A stretch of 64,000 nucleotides of DNA from positions 62,001-126,000 of the forward strand of contig JAUCSE010000105.1 of assembly GCA_030445275.1 (NCBI GenBank), written 5' to 3'. Position 1 is the stretch's first letter. Each line of letters opens with the position of its first letter. This stretch comes from Mucilaginibacter sp. GTDB taxonomy: Bacteria; Bacteroidota; Bacteroidia; Sphingobacteriales; Sphingobacteriaceae. This document shows, piece by piece, positions 10,101 to 18,611 of the stretch. The notes under the pieces are model-generated. The model was given only the letters and a program-made list of their open reading frames with translations, was not told the DNA's origin and did not search any database. The translations under genes were made by a program, and so were the position numbers.

Positions 10101-10154
10101 ATCCTGATCGGCAATAAGGCCCGGATCTTTTTGTATTGTTTTTTGCTTATCCAT
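7101..10154 (-). CDS. eCIS baseplate protein, second large wedge component (Afp12-like)
   Basis: 1017 residues. The N-terminus has DYNEHDPGITILEALCYAI (about 40-58), a conserved signature of large eCIS/phage baseplate proteins where the DPGITILEA core marks the J/gp47-related and Afp12-like families. The remainder is mixed alpha/beta with a Cys-rich CLDANCDFCGEQDPY segment near residue 875. There is no signal peptide or membrane segment. Its start overlaps the end of the preceding baseplate gene by 8 bp, so the two are probably translationally coupled as wedge partners, by analogy with Afp11/Afp12 and T4 gp6/gp7. The baseplate assignment is well supported by motif and order; the precise T4 counterpart is inferred. 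Confidence 0.8.
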   Translation of the reverse strand: MDKQKTIQKDPGLIADQDYAFLREAGLNYIENLSGKIWTDYNEHDPGITILEALCYAITELGYRTGMPMENLLTDADGTIPSSQTLFTAKNILTQSPLNVNDYRKLLIDIAGVHNAWFLYDDFYTINGQDVPAGEVALYADCKQDALSYDVTPHPVYLSGLYKVLLDLDDDQQFGDMNNGELDVLNPATSKFKGGDVSMSVIFPIWDDPSVADLLKANTDSITVISTSFPAGSNITIQIDFSYTSGSSTQSATLTGIIDVDLQPSGQQVLLIDIQDFFSADFTKQVLNLYLLKIQQSKQIVQTAISTLNENRNLCEDFVSVTTIKDEEIAICCDIEVSPLADMEQIQAQVFYAIEEYMNPSINFYLLSELQDKGYNTDAIFEGPILQHGFIDTAELEQTQLRQEIYASDIISLIMDIDGVLAARNFMMTKYGDNDQPVAGQTGKNWCMPVTTGCKPVFSETKSKLVFYKNQFPYLPSLTEVRDILKWLRAVKARNKLTGHTDDLAIPTGSYADLDNYTSVEYLFPQTYGIGAAGLPSNASDERKAQAKQLQAYLLLFDQLLADFFSQLNGAKNLFSTDTIVQTYYAQFLGDIKNIQPIYKQDGSVQTIEQLVMQNQDSAVTTVNDWQKLYESNDVFTDRRNRFLDHLMSRFGESFNEYVLLNYSLDYTSQKETNITPAALIDSKISFLKDYPTISYQRGRAYNYFPLKSDFTVDTNKLWDTDNVSGLEKKLCHLGGIDSFLRRFLYCIGNATIIATSDTPAKYQFTFNNQHGGVLTSVTTYDNQDDLSNALPSFMDLIFSGENFIIKQTVDTWNIVVIDNNSNNLAVSNNYASQQEAQVALAQFITEFNKECDADGLHLIEHTLLRPRNEKYDRLPVCLDANCDFCGEQDPYSFKMSVVLPYWPEHFRSIAFRNYFEDIIRQETPAHTMVKICWINDKSMYDFEQAYKTWITALANYSFDNTTTINIDNLQSANNAMVQLLFNLHSEYPVATLHDCAESQNTNPVMLGKTILGSLKN

Positions 10155-13100
10155 TACAATCGCAATTTGCTGGTGAATTAATCAGGTGTTTTACTTTTGT
10201 TTCTTCGTTATAGTACGATACTAAAATTGATCTGGCCGTACTTGCTATAGCCTCTTCAATATCATACAGGGCCTGTATAATTGTAAGACCTTCGCGTTGT
10301 ATGATATGGTTCATTTTGAAACAGGTAACAAAATCAACGTATGGCCTTTCTTCAATAAAATTCAATACGACTGATTTTTCGATGCTATTGCCAAATTGAA
10401 TAGCTTGTGGGTTACCAAAAGCCCATGGTGTTAAAAATTGTTCAATTTCATTGCTCAGTAAATTGCTGTAATAAACCGGATCAATATTTTCATGGAATGT
10501 AACACTGAAATCAAACTGCACTTCTTCAAATTGCGGGTTACTCAAGTGGAGTTGTGCAAATGGCGATGTTAGCGTTTTGATATATTTCTCAATCTCAGTT
10601 AACAGCCCGATGCTGGTATACGGCCTGAGCGGATTGGCATTGTTTAAATTATTGAGATCAGGAATCGTGATCACGGTTACGTGCCCGGCCAGCATCTCGC
10701 TATACTTCTGCAGATTTGTTTTCTCATCAAGTAAAAAGCCGGTATGATCCAGGCATTTTACTTTAAAAACCTGTGGATAGTATTGCAGTATCAAACGCTC
10801 ATAATCCCAGGTGGTAATAGCCCGGTGTTTATGACGCAGCCGCTCGCTAACACGTTGGTAAAATTGGCTGTCTGTTTCCTGTATACGACCATCAAACGAA
10901 CCGTAAGGCTGCTGTGTTTTCTTTAATGCCGCATCGGCAATTGCAGGTTTACTGATAATATTTGGCGCTAATGCCTGGGTAAATACAATGCCTTTATCAA
11001 TATCCTGTGCAAACTGAGCTTTGGCAGCATTTGCATCTATCGCTATTAAATTACATATCGCATCGGTAGCCTGTTGTACAACAGCTTTTATCCAGATTAG
11101 TCCGCTATCGGCACGGGTATTTGTCAGTGTTGCATCAGCCGGTACATTAACGGTTACGAGGCCTGAGCGGGTCAAATTATTGGTTTGATCGGTTACCGAT
11201 TGTTTTTGGAATTGAAGCCAGTTGTTGTTATTTAAATAATACCAGTCAATCTGGGTCATATTCTGTAGCGGATTGGCGCTACCTTCAGACACCTGGAAAA
11301 GGATGGAGAATGTTTCATCGGGCAATGCATTGCTTAAACCTATCCATAGCTCACCGCCATTATCTGTAGCTACCCCATCTTCCAGGTTAAATACAGGTAA
11401 TACAGTAAGGGCATCAGAGGTAGAGGCAGGATGCATTTCGCGGAAGCCAAAGGGTTCCAGGTGATAAAAGAAATTGCCGCGCTCATCAAAATTAGTTTTA
11501 CTAAAATCAATATTATCCTGAGCCGAATAGGTTACGCTTATTGATTTAAGAACCGGTGGATCAGGAACCGGCGCCGGTGCTGTATCAACCTGGTAACCGG
11601 TAACTACGCCATCTTTATAAATTACTTTTACTGATGGCTGAGGTATTTTACTCAAAAATGTACTCAGACTATAATCTGTACCATTCAGTTCTAATTTAAT
11701 GTAGCCATCAACAGCGGTTATAGTAAAATCCTCATTGACGGTAAAATCCTCCGGCGATTGTACAATATGTTCTAATCCGGTGATATCAACTTCTGTTGCA
11801 AGGCCAGCAACAGAAACACGCACTGGGCTGGCGACAGTATACCTACCAGAGGCGATATCACCCATACTAAATGATAAACCGCCACCTGATACACTTTGAG
11901 CATTCAATGGCTGTTCAATTGCCGACAGATTGATCATATTCATTGATTCAACGCTATCTATTATATTGTCAGCTTTAAACCTTAAATCTTGATCTTTTAT
12001 AAAACCTATACCCGGTGCTGCATTTTTGGTTAAAGTAAAATCATTAAATGATTGTGATTTGGCTCTTTTAGGTTGTGTATCGGCAATAACTATACTTGAA
12101 GTATACAAACTTGTCTTGCTACTTACAGCCAACCAACTGCCTTTTACCAGGGTTGATATATTTACCGTGGTTTTTGATAAAGGTATTTGCTGCCAGTCGA
12201 AGTCAATAGTTAATTTGGTTAGATCTTTTTGAAATATCTCCTTACTGCCAATAATGAATGAAGCTCCACCTTCAGGAAAATCACCAAATGGTTTAAATGG
12301 TTTGGCCGGATTTATTTTACCATCATCGTTTTGCAGGATAAGGTTTTTAACCGCATCAACCGTTACGGATACTTTTATTGCATTTACTCTTGGTATTTTT
12401 ATTTTTTGGTACGATGCATAGCTATTAAGTTGTACCTGTACCATGGGCAAGCTAACTTCAAAGCCACCTCCGTGTATTTTGGCACTGTATGGAACTATGG
12501 CCGGCGCATCTCCTTCCATGGTCACCGTTAATGAAAATGTGGTATTATTTATTAATAAGGCTGTGTAATCAGGTGCAGTATACCAACTTTTTTTACCGGT
12601 TAGCTGTATGCTGAATATTCCTAAAAGATCAGCGGATGCAATTCCGGCCAAACTATCGCAGGTGAAAGTTAAAGTTATGGTTCGTTTACCTTCATTTAAA
12701 TACAGCACATTTGATGCAATAGCAAAGCCTATAGCAGCCGGATTAATATTTTTCGGATTGCCGAATGGATACCAGGAACTATCTGTGCTTAGCAATTTGG
12801 CGCCCTGCCCATCTTCTGAATTTGCTACCGGCGAAGCGTATAAGGTTACCGGTACAACCGCCTGCGTATTGTATTTATTAAGATAAAGAGATTTTAATGT
12901 TTGTACACCGGCAGTTTGTATGACAAGGTCGTCGGTAAGTGAATAGAATAGGTCTTTATTATTGGCATCCTTCCCTGCCTTAAATGAGGTGCCTTGGGGT
13001 AACAGATGTTGGTCGATATTTTTTTGCAGTTCAAAAACAAGATGAACAAAATCGGCCTCAGCAGCATTATTGCTTAGCTGTAATACTTGTTTATAATAAA

Positions 13101-14034
13101 AATCGAGATGTTTCTTGGTGTATTGATTTAAGTGCTGTTGTGCAAAACCAAACAATTTTAAAAAGGTTAAATACAGTGCATAATGCGGCGCATGTGTTGG
13201 ATAATTATCTAGTGTTTCGGCCAGATAATCAGGGGTACGGCTTACAATATTTATTATAGCTCCAATAAATGATTGCAAAGCACCTGTAAAAAGATTATGT
13301 GTAAGGATATGGTTAATGTCATCATGCACCGTACTGCCGCTCAACGTGATCTGAGATGCGATAATTGGCATCTTAGCAGTAAATACAGGGTCGAGTTTTA
13401 CAACACTGTTATCTTGTATGTAAATAAAAACATTATCAGGAGGTGGCGAGAAACTAAAATTTTGTGCGTAAACAACGTTATCAACAGGGGTTAATGGATC
13501 TGTATTAGTTGAAGCAGGATCTATAAGTAAATTGGTTACAAAATAATTATAGTATTGATACAGTATACTTAAAGGTGCCGTTAATTTTGAAATTATAGAA
13601 ACCGATAAAAAGGTTTCATAACTTACATCATCACCGATGTGACCATAGGCCTCGTTTAGCGCTACAACAACCGAAAAAATAAAATCAAAAAGGATCTTAA
13701 AGTTATTTTTCGCGTCTGTATCATTAACCGAGTTGATTATCTCATCATTTAGATGTTTGATAAATGTTGTATAATCATTTGTTTTCCACTCAGCAACGGA
13801 GGCTATCACCACCGCCAGGTCCTTCCCCATCAGTTGTTGCCAATCGCCGTTTATAGCATTGGTATTATCGTAATAATTTAACCACGCGCTATATTTTTTA
13901 GTAAACAGGATAAGATCAGCAGCTGTGCGCTCATCAACCAGGGCGCATTTTGCCAACAAGGCATCCAACGAACGCTGCACCTGGCTGGTGCCGTTATAGG
14001 ATAAAAGCTTGGTATCGAAACAATTATTTGCCAT
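10147..14034 (-). CDS. eCIS baseplate J/gp47-like wedge protein (Afp11/gp6-like)
   Basis: 1295 residues. The C-terminal third has baseplate J features: a segment on TTWDYERLILQYYPQVFKVK (about 1100-1120), then HVTVITIPD, and a repeated alpha/beta subdomain with FDFSVTFHENIDPVYY near the end. This is the gp6/gp47 ring-forming region of contractile tails. The long N-terminal region has no recognised domain. It ends in a short Cys-rich tail (NCDCNG). It lies directly downstream of the gp25-like gene (1-bp overlap of stop and start) and overlaps the next wedge gene by 8 bp, the usual gp25-gp6-gp7 order. It should form the baseplate ring around the spike. Size is large for J proteins but normal for Bacteroidota eCIS. 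Confidence 0.82.
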   Translation of the reverse strand: MANNCFDTKLLSYNGTSQVQRSLDALLAKCALVDERTAADLILFTKKYSAWLNYYDNTNAINGDWQQLMGKDLAVVIASVAEWKTNDYTTFIKHLNDEIINSVNDTDAKNNFKILFDFIFSVVVALNEAYGHIGDDVSYETFLSVSIISKLTAPLSILYQYYNYFVTNLLIDPASTNTDPLTPVDNVVYAQNFSFSPPPDNVFIYIQDNSVVKLDPVFTAKMPIIASQITLSGSTVHDDINHILTHNLFTGALQSFIGAIINIVSRTPDYLAETLDNYPTHAPHYALYLTFLKLFGFAQQHLNQYTKKHLDFYYKQVLQLSNNAAEADFVHLVFELQKNIDQHLLPQGTSFKAGKDANNKDLFYSLTDDLVIQTAGVQTLKSLYLNKYNTQAVVPVTLYASPVANSEDGQGAKLLSTDSSWYPFGNPKNINPAAIGFAIASNVLYLNEGKRTITLTFTCDSLAGIASADLLGIFSIQLTGKKSWYTAPDYTALLINNTTFSLTVTMEGDAPAIVPYSAKIHGGGFEVSLPMVQVQLNSYASYQKIKIPRVNAIKVSVTVDAVKNLILQNDDGKINPAKPFKPFGDFPEGGASFIIGSKEIFQKDLTKLTIDFDWQQIPLSKTTVNISTLVKGSWLAVSSKTSLYTSSIVIADTQPKRAKSQSFNDFTLTKNAAPGIGFIKDQDLRFKADNIIDSVESMNMINLSAIEQPLNAQSVSGGGLSFSMGDIASGRYTVASPVRVSVAGLATEVDITGLEHIVQSPEDFTVNEDFTITAVDGYIKLELNGTDYSLSTFLSKIPQPSVKVIYKDGVVTGYQVDTAPAPVPDPPVLKSISVTYSAQDNIDFSKTNFDERGNFFYHLEPFGFREMHPASTSDALTVLPVFNLEDGVATDNGGELWIGLSNALPDETFSILFQVSEGSANPLQNMTQIDWYYLNNNNWLQFQKQSVTDQTNNLTRSGLVTVNVPADATLTNTRADSGLIWIKAVVQQATDAICNLIAIDANAAKAQFAQDIDKGIVFTQALAPNIISKPAIADAALKKTQQPYGSFDGRIQETDSQFYQRVSERLRHKHRAITTWDYERLILQYYPQVFKVKCLDHTGFLLDEKTNLQKYSEMLAGHVTVITIPDLNNLNNANPLRPYTSIGLLTEIEKYIKTLTSPFAQLHLSNPQFEEVQFDFSVTFHENIDPVYYSNLLSNEIEQFLTPWAFGNPQAIQFGNSIEKSVVLNFIEERPYVDFVTCFKMNHIIQREGLTIIQALYDIEEAIASTARSILVSYYNEETKVKHLINSPANCDCNG

Positions 14035-14441
14035 CAGTGTATTTCTGTTCCTTCGTTTTTATAGTAAGGATATACAAAATTGAACCTTGAATTTGTGGTG
14101 CGAACAGTGTAATTAAGGATGATCAGGATCACTCCTTCTGTTTCGCGGCTGTCATCAACCTGTACCAAGCTTAGATCAATACGGGGCTCATAATAGAGAA
14201 TCGCCGTTTTGATCATTTCGCGGACATAGGTTTTAAATGTGGTGGTCATGGGCTCAAAGAGCATTTCGTCCAGATTACAACCGTAATCCGGCACCATCAC
14301 CCGCTCGCCTTTATGCGTTGCCAGTAATACTTGCAAACTGAGTTGTATATCAGCCTCATCACTTGTCATGATCACCGTATTTGTACCGGTATCAAATGCT
14401 GGCGGAAAGCTCCACCCCGTTCCTAAAAATGAATCAGACAT
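14034..14441 (-). CDS. gp25-like baseplate wedge protein
   Basis: 135 residues, the usual length of the T4 gp25/Afp9 family. The N-terminus has FLGTGWSFPPAFD, the middle has DIQLSLQVLLATHKGERVMV, and PDYGCNLDEMLFEP completes the conserved core that clamps sheath to wedge. These proteins were once called lysozyme-like but act as structural sheath initiators. The gene lies 1 bp after PAAR and shares one base with the following gp6-like gene, so translation is probably coupled. No unusual feature. Confidence 0.92.
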   Translation of the reverse strand: MSDSFLGTGWSFPPAFDTGTNTVIMTSDEADIQLSLQVLLATHKGERVMVPDYGCNLDEMLFEPMTTTFKTYVREMIKTAILYYEPRIDLSLVQVDDSRETEGVILIILNYTVRTTNSRFNFVYPYYKNEGTEIH

Positions 14442-14442
14442 A

Positions 14443-14733
14443 TTAACCTCCTATTATTACTGTTGGACATCCTATTATTATGGAACCACCGTGCGCCGTA
14501 GGGTCACCCATACGTGCTGCTGGCTTTCCGCCTATTAACACGGTTGCTGAACCATTTGCAATAACATCAGGCGGACCCGCACAGGTACACATATCGCCTA
14601 CACAAGCCGCTGGTAATCCACCGATCAATACGGTTGGACTTCCTGGTGGTAGCACCGGCCCGCCTACATGCGGAACCGGCCCTGTAAACATTGGGCATAC
14701 GTGCATATCTGAAACTCTTGCTGCAAATGGCAT
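14443..14733 (-). CDS. PAAR-like spike tip protein
   Basis: 96 residues from the ATG at 14733. An upstream ATG at 14835 would add 34 residues translated from the palindromic repeat and is rejected. The sequence starts MPFAARVSDMHVCP and consists of the repeated PAAR fold: GSPTVLIGGLPAACVGD, GSATVLIGGKPAARMGD and a final GCPTVIIGG strand. His and Cys residues near the start and middle could bind the single zinc of PAAR tips. It should cap the VgrG-like trimer encoded upstream. It is separated from that gene by 155 bp containing a large inverted repeat, the biggest gap inside the operon, and lies 1 bp before the gp25-like gene. Confidence 0.92.
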   Translation of the reverse strand: MPFAARVSDMHVCPMFTGPVPHVGGPVLPPGSPTVLIGGLPAACVGDMCTCAGPPDVIANGSATVLIGGKPAARMGDPTAHGGSIIIGCPTVIIGG

Positions 14734-14740
14734 ATTCTTT

Positions 14741-14882
14741 AGTTTATTGGTTCTATTTAGTTGATTGAGCTGAGCGTGAGTTGATTGAGTTAGATTAGGT
14801 TGTATTAGGTTGATTGAGTTAATATTAACCCACAACCTATTTAACCACTTAAGTCAATCAACCTAATAAACTCATTCAACCA
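14741..14882. repeat. Imperfect palindrome built from an iterated word, inside the eCIS operon
   Basis: The left half repeats TTGATTGAG three times (near 14761, 14781 and 14810), with interspersed TTAGGTTG. The right half carries the complementary words (TCAATCAACCTAATAAACT, then CATTCAACC). The transcript could fold into a long imperfect hairpin between the spike and PAAR coding regions. It has the same architecture, with a different word, as the palindromes near 32600 and 61900. It may affect mRNA processing or relative expression; no function is shown. Confidence 0.7.
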
Positions 14883-14888
14883 AAAGCA

Positions 14889-16685
14889 TTAATTAATCAT
14901 CACTACACCACCTTTTATAGTGGCTGTGCCAGAACCTTCCACCTTTACAGATGGCGCTGATACGGTGGCACTACCGCTATCGGCTTTTATAGATGCTCCG
15001 CCCGCACTTACCGAAAAACTGGAAGATGGGCTTATAGAGACATTTACCGCATCAATGGTAAGATCACCGGTTGCTTTTAGCTTGATATCGGCCCCGCTTT
15101 CTAAACTTATGGCCGATGAATCCATCGTTACCTTGTTATTATTTTCGTCTTCCAGTTTTATAAATCCTTCTTTTTCGCTGATGGTTATTTTTTTGCCCGC
15201 CGGTGTTTCAATTTTCAATGATTTTTCCTCATCATTAAAAATCATTTTCATCCCACTGCGTGAGGTATAGCCTTTTTCATCGTTTTTATTGGCTGCTTTC
15301 AACGGGGCTGGTTTCGTACTGCTGTTCAGCATACCAAGCACAACGGGATGTCTCGGATCATTATTTAAAAATCCCACCACTACCTCATCACCAATTTCGG
15401 GACGAAAAAAAGTGCCCCTGTTATTACCCGCATCCAAACAGGCTACACGTGTCCAGATCCCATCTTCGCTGGCATCAATGATGGGCAGCCTTACCCGGAT
15501 ACGGTCCTGGGTATCGGGATCGTTTTCCAGATCGGTAACTACCCCTATCTGAAGGCCTTGTATAGCTGGCAGCATATCCACCGCCGGGGCCGAACCAATG
15601 TCAGGCTGACGCATAAATAATTCGTTTGACAGGCCAAACTGTACATCGGTTGTCCAGCTTCCGTTCACGATCTCGTGGCGTACGCCTGATACAAATACTT
15701 TTCCGTTAAAACGGTCGCCCACACCCCCTATATTGATCAGATCGCCGGGATTCAGCTGGCCTCCGTATCCGCGAAAGCGAACCCGTCCGCGGCAGCGCGA
15801 CATACGTGCCTTTTGCAAACGGCCATCGGCCAGACTTTGTAATTCATCGGCAGTAATATCTTCGCCCGAATACAGATCATATTCTGCTACTCCTAACACA
15901 TTGCCCAGGTCACTGCTTGAAATATTTCCGTTCTCTTCAAAGCCGGGTTCAGCAGCGCTTGCTGTAGCCAGCGCCTGGGTGGTATAATCCCATGTTTTAG
16001 CGGTAAGGCTTTGATATTGGTTGCGTGCGTCCAGATCGGCATCAAACTCCAGTATGGTTGCGCCAAACAAAGCGTCAAGCACCGTAGCTGAGCTGAAATC
16101 TGGCTTTTTAGCGGTTATCTTCCCGTTGTCAACCATGCAAAGCTTTCCGTTTGCTTCCATACGTGCTATAATAAAATCCCAATCAGTACAATCATACTGC
16201 ACTATGGATTCAAGCGGAGTTCCGGTATCTTCAATATCAGTATCCAAGCCATATGTGCCTATAATTTCGGTTACAGCATCACTGTCATTTTTTTTATAAA
16301 AATATTTGTTCTTGCGGGCCACGGTCATTTTCACTGCCTTATCGCGACAATCCAATATTAAGAGTGGTGATCCGCTACCTCTTATCTTCAAGCTATGTCT
16401 TAAAATAATACCGTTAAAAAGTGTAGCCTCATCCGAATGATAACCTACGGCTATCTCAATTGCGGCTCCAGGGACCAATGTTGCTTCGTTACTTATTGCA
16501 AAATCCTGGGCAGCAGCGTCACCATCATATATCACCAGCTTAGCCATCGGTATACGATTAATCTCCTTCTGGAAATTCATCGACACTATCTGGTAAGTAG
16601 CACCCAACGTGGTACCGTTTACCTTGATAGTGAAGGTAACCAGATCGGTATCTTGAGGTCCGGGTAAGGTTTGGCTTAGTGACAT
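14889..16685 (-). CDS. VgrG-like spike protein (gp27/gp5 fusion type)
   Basis: 598 residues. The N-terminal half (1-350) is gp27/hub-like: FTIKVNGTTLGATYQIVSM, then KLVIYDGDAAAQDF and a central stretch with TVARKNKYFYKKNDSDAVTE. Residues about 375-460 form the gp5 OB-fold (GVVTDLENDPDTQDRIRVRL, GIWTRVACLDAGNNRGTFF, PEIGDEVVVGFLNNDPRHP). The C-terminal 70 residues are short Ala/Ser/Val repeats (SVSAGGASIKA, ATVSAPSVKVEGSG, TIKGGVVMI) typical of a triple-stranded beta-needle. There is no lysozyme domain. It follows the LysM gene by 2 bp and precedes the PAAR tip gene that should cap it. Family assignment is firm. Confidence 0.93.
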   Translation of the reverse strand: MSLSQTLPGPQDTDLVTFTIKVNGTTLGATYQIVSMNFQKEINRIPMAKLVIYDGDAAAQDFAISNEATLVPGAAIEIAVGYHSDEATLFNGIILRHSLKIRGSGSPLLILDCRDKAVKMTVARKNKYFYKKNDSDAVTEIIGTYGLDTDIEDTGTPLESIVQYDCTDWDFIIARMEANGKLCMVDNGKITAKKPDFSSATVLDALFGATILEFDADLDARNQYQSLTAKTWDYTTQALATASAAEPGFEENGNISSSDLGNVLGVAEYDLYSGEDITADELQSLADGRLQKARMSRCRGRVRFRGYGGQLNPGDLINIGGVGDRFNGKVFVSGVRHEIVNGSWTTDVQFGLSNELFMRQPDIGSAPAVDMLPAIQGLQIGVVTDLENDPDTQDRIRVRLPIIDASEDGIWTRVACLDAGNNRGTFFRPEIGDEVVVGFLNNDPRHPVVLGMLNSSTKPAPLKAANKNDEKGYTSRSGMKMIFNDEEKSLKIETPAGKKITISEKEGFIKLEDENNNKVTMDSSAISLESGADIKLKATGDLTIDAVNVSISPSSSFSVSAGGASIKADSGSATVSAPSVKVEGSGTATIKGGVVMIN

Positions 16686-16687
16686 GG

Positions 16688-17410
16688 TTATTTTGCAATG
16701 GGAGGAAATATGAGTTTCGTTCCCGGTGTTAATTGTTTAAAATCTGTTAATCCGTTATACTGCGCAATCTGGTAGTAATATTTGCTGTTGCCGTATTCAC
16801 GGTAACAAAGCAAGGGTAGCGTGTCACCTAATTTTACCGTTCTGACATGTGTAAGATCGGGCGACTGTCTGTTTTCAACTGTTGCCAGTTTAACCTCATC
16901 AATTACTCCCTGAAATGTACAATCAGCCTCGGCACGTAAGGGCGAACCATCGGGATTAAACAATTTAAAAGTCATGGTCATATGTGTCATCTTACAATTG
17001 TAGAGCAAGGCTCCCCACTGCAGCTGCACAAAGTTGGGTTGATGCGTATCGCTCGCATACTTATACACCACGTTTTTAAACTTTTCAAACTCGGTAACCA
17101 CATCAGGTTTACTCACCGGCAATCCCGGTACAGCTAAACCCGATAACAGCCCCCCGCCGCCTTTTTGTATTACACCAGTACCGTCAAACAGAAATTTAAA
17201 GGTGAGCGATTGCGGCGACCGCTTGCTGAACGAGGTAATGGTTTCACTTGAACCCTGCGCACTTTTTTGACTAACCTCGGTTCCGTAAGTAAGTGCATAC
17301 GATTCCGGGTTAATCAAAACTTCATATTCAGGCACATCAGCGACCTTTGTACCGAAGGTGGAATCCGTATAGGCAACCAACTTCATCTTTTTTAATTCTC
17401 CAAGGCTCAT
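16688..17410 (-). CDS. LysM-domain hub/adaptor protein of the eCIS
   Basis: 240 residues. The N-terminal 170 residues are a beta-rich domain (YEVLINPESYALTYG, then SPQSLTFKFLFDGTGVI and LRAEADCTFQG) shared with contractile-tail proteins that join tube and spike (Afp7/gp53-like). Residues about 190-238 form a LysM repeat (GDTLPLLCYREYGNSKYYY, IAQYNGLTDFKQLTPGTKL). In tails this domain sits at the hub rather than marking a cell-wall enzyme. Its ATG shares the final A of the preceding small gene stop codon (TGATG), and it lies 2 bp from the spike gene, so it is translationally coupled on both sides. Confidence 0.88.
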   Translation of the reverse strand: MSLGELKKMKLVAYTDSTFGTKVADVPEYEVLINPESYALTYGTEVSQKSAQGSSETITSFSKRSPQSLTFKFLFDGTGVIQKGGGGLLSGLAVPGLPVSKPDVVTEFEKFKNVVYKYASDTHQPNFVQLQWGALLYNCKMTHMTMTFKLFNPDGSPLRAEADCTFQGVIDEVKLATVENRQSPDLTHVRTVKLGDTLPLLCYREYGNSKYYYQIAQYNGLTDFKQLTPGTKLIFPPIAK

Positions 17411-17568
17411 CAGCGTTCAGTTTTTTCTTTTAAAATTTCCAGCACCTGTTCCACACATTTGGCAATCATATCATCATTGCCGGCAGCTGGTGCAGGGGAT
17501 GACGATGATGTATTACCACCCTCCTGCACCGTTGTGGTTATTTGCAATTCGCGTATCTCTACTGGCAT
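17410..17568 (-). CDS. Small DUF5908-type eCIS protein
   Basis: A 52-residue frame starting at the ATG at 17568 fills the space between tube protein 2 and the LysM gene. It begins MPVEIRELQITTTV, the characteristic start of the DUF5908 family found in eCIS loci, then has a Ser/Pro/Ala linker, and ends in an amphipathic helix (MIAKCVEQVLEILKEK). Its stop TGA overlaps the ATG of the LysM gene by one base, strong evidence that it is translated. The role is unknown; the conserved N-terminus and the helix suggest a small linker or adaptor in the hub. It is short enough to be missed by automated annotation. Confidence 0.85.
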   Translation of the reverse strand: MPVEIRELQITTTVQEGGNTSSSSPAPAAGNDDMIAKCVEQVLEILKEKTER

Positions 17569-17605
17569 TGGTTTAATTATTAAGCTGATTGTTATAACAT
17601 ATTGA

Positions 17606-18130
17606 TTATCCTACCGAAATGCTGGCGCTTGCGCTGGCACTGCCAAACAGATCGGCTACTGCCCCTATCGCGCCTGCTACAGCTGCCGATAGATTAAGCG
17701 TTTTGTAATACTCATACCGTAAGGTTATCGACTCGATCACGATCTGCCCCTGTTCTGCATTAAAATCCGAAATGGAGTATTTAATGGGGATAGCATTAGC
17801 TATGTACCAGGATGATACCGGTAAGTGATCTTCGTTTAAAAGCGATATCAACATATTGGTAGGCTGATAATTGAAGTTCTCGATAGAGTCAAGGCACCAT
17901 GCCGTTACTCCTGATACCAATGTCATCCCGCGTTTTAAAACCAGGTCTGAATATCTGTTGCGCCCGGGTAAGCGGTGAACAAAACGATTCTCACCGCCTT
18001 CTTTGTAGGTGTCAAGCTCCACATCAACGCTTAAGCCCGTAACGCTCTGAAAACGAAAGTCATTAGGCACCTGCGGAAATATTTCGAACACCACTAAAAA
18101 ATGGAACCCGGTAAATGGATAATCAAACAT
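17606..18130 (-). CDS. Inner tube protein 2 (gp19/Hcp-like tail tube family)
   Basis: 174 residues of the contractile-tail tube family: FTGFHFLVVFEIFP, FRFQSVTGLSVDVELDTYKE (about 25-44), HRLPGRNRYSDLVLKRGMTL, and a C-terminal core with IVIESITLRYEYYKTLNL. It is paralogous to the preceding 143-aa tube protein (2 bp away). It differs by an added C-terminal tail of about 30 Ala/Gly/Ser-rich residues (LSAAVAGAIGAVADLFGSA) that is hydrophobic enough to line or plug a ring. eCIS usually encode a main tube and one or two specialised rings near the baseplate; this is probably such a ring. Confidence 0.88.
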   Translation of the reverse strand: MFDYPFTGFHFLVVFEIFPQVPNDFRFQSVTGLSVDVELDTYKEGGENRFVHRLPGRNRYSDLVLKRGMTLVSGVTAWCLDSIENFNYQPTNMLISLLNEDHLPVSSWYIANAIPIKYSISDFNAEQGQIVIESITLRYEYYKTLNLSAAVAGAIGAVADLFGSASASASISVG

Positions 18131-18132
18131 GA

Positions 18133-18564
18133 CTAATCATTTTGCATAGTTAAACCTTCATGGGCCAGTTCAAGTGTTTCGATAGCCACATCATTACCAT
18201 CAGCCTTTAAGTCGGTGGAGGTAACCTTGGTTGGCCATGCGTTTTTAACTTTCCATACTACCACCGGTGCTAATGTTTCGTCGAGGAGACTGATGGTAAT
18301 ATCGCGGCGCTCAACTGTATTCATGTTGATAGAGTTGTGCCAGTTGTAAAACTCATTGTCTGATTTAAAAACACCACGTTTTAAGGTGATATTGCTGAAT
18401 TTGCGTTGTCCTGGCATCTTTATTTTATGATACTCAGGACTTGCACCGTCGCGATATTCAATTACATCGTTCGTTATATCAAGTCCGCTTACGTCAGTGA
18501 AGCCGATGCGTGTGCCGCCCCAGTCAACACTAAAATGGAATTTCGGAAGTGGGTAATTAGCCAT
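18133..18564 (-). CDS. Inner tube protein 1 (major gp19/Hcp-like tail tube subunit)
   Basis: 143 residues, the usual size of the main eCIS tube protein. Motifs include PKFHFSVDWGGTRIGFTDVS, GLDITNDVIEYRDGASPEYH, KMPGQRKFSNITLKRGVFKS, and a C-terminal segment IETLELAHEGLTMQND. It lies between the sheath gene (47 bp upstream) and the second tube gene (2 bp downstream), the standard order. It should stack as hexameric rings inside the sheath and hold cargo in the lumen. It is expected to be highly expressed, but no separate promoter was recognised. Confidence 0.93.
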   Translation of the reverse strand: MANYPLPKFHFSVDWGGTRIGFTDVSGLDITNDVIEYRDGASPEYHKIKMPGQRKFSNITLKRGVFKSDNEFYNWHNSINMNTVERRDITISLLDETLAPVVVWKVKNAWPTKVTSTDLKADGNDVAIETLELAHEGLTMQND

Positions 18565-18611
18565 AATATTTAAGTTTTAGATTGATAATTAATTTTTAAT
18601 AAATAATAATG

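Noticed and set aside
14733..14835. N-terminal extension of the PAAR protein to 14835
   Set aside because: The added 34 residues are translated from the TTGATTGAG palindrome, while the PAAR start MPFAARVSD fits the family.
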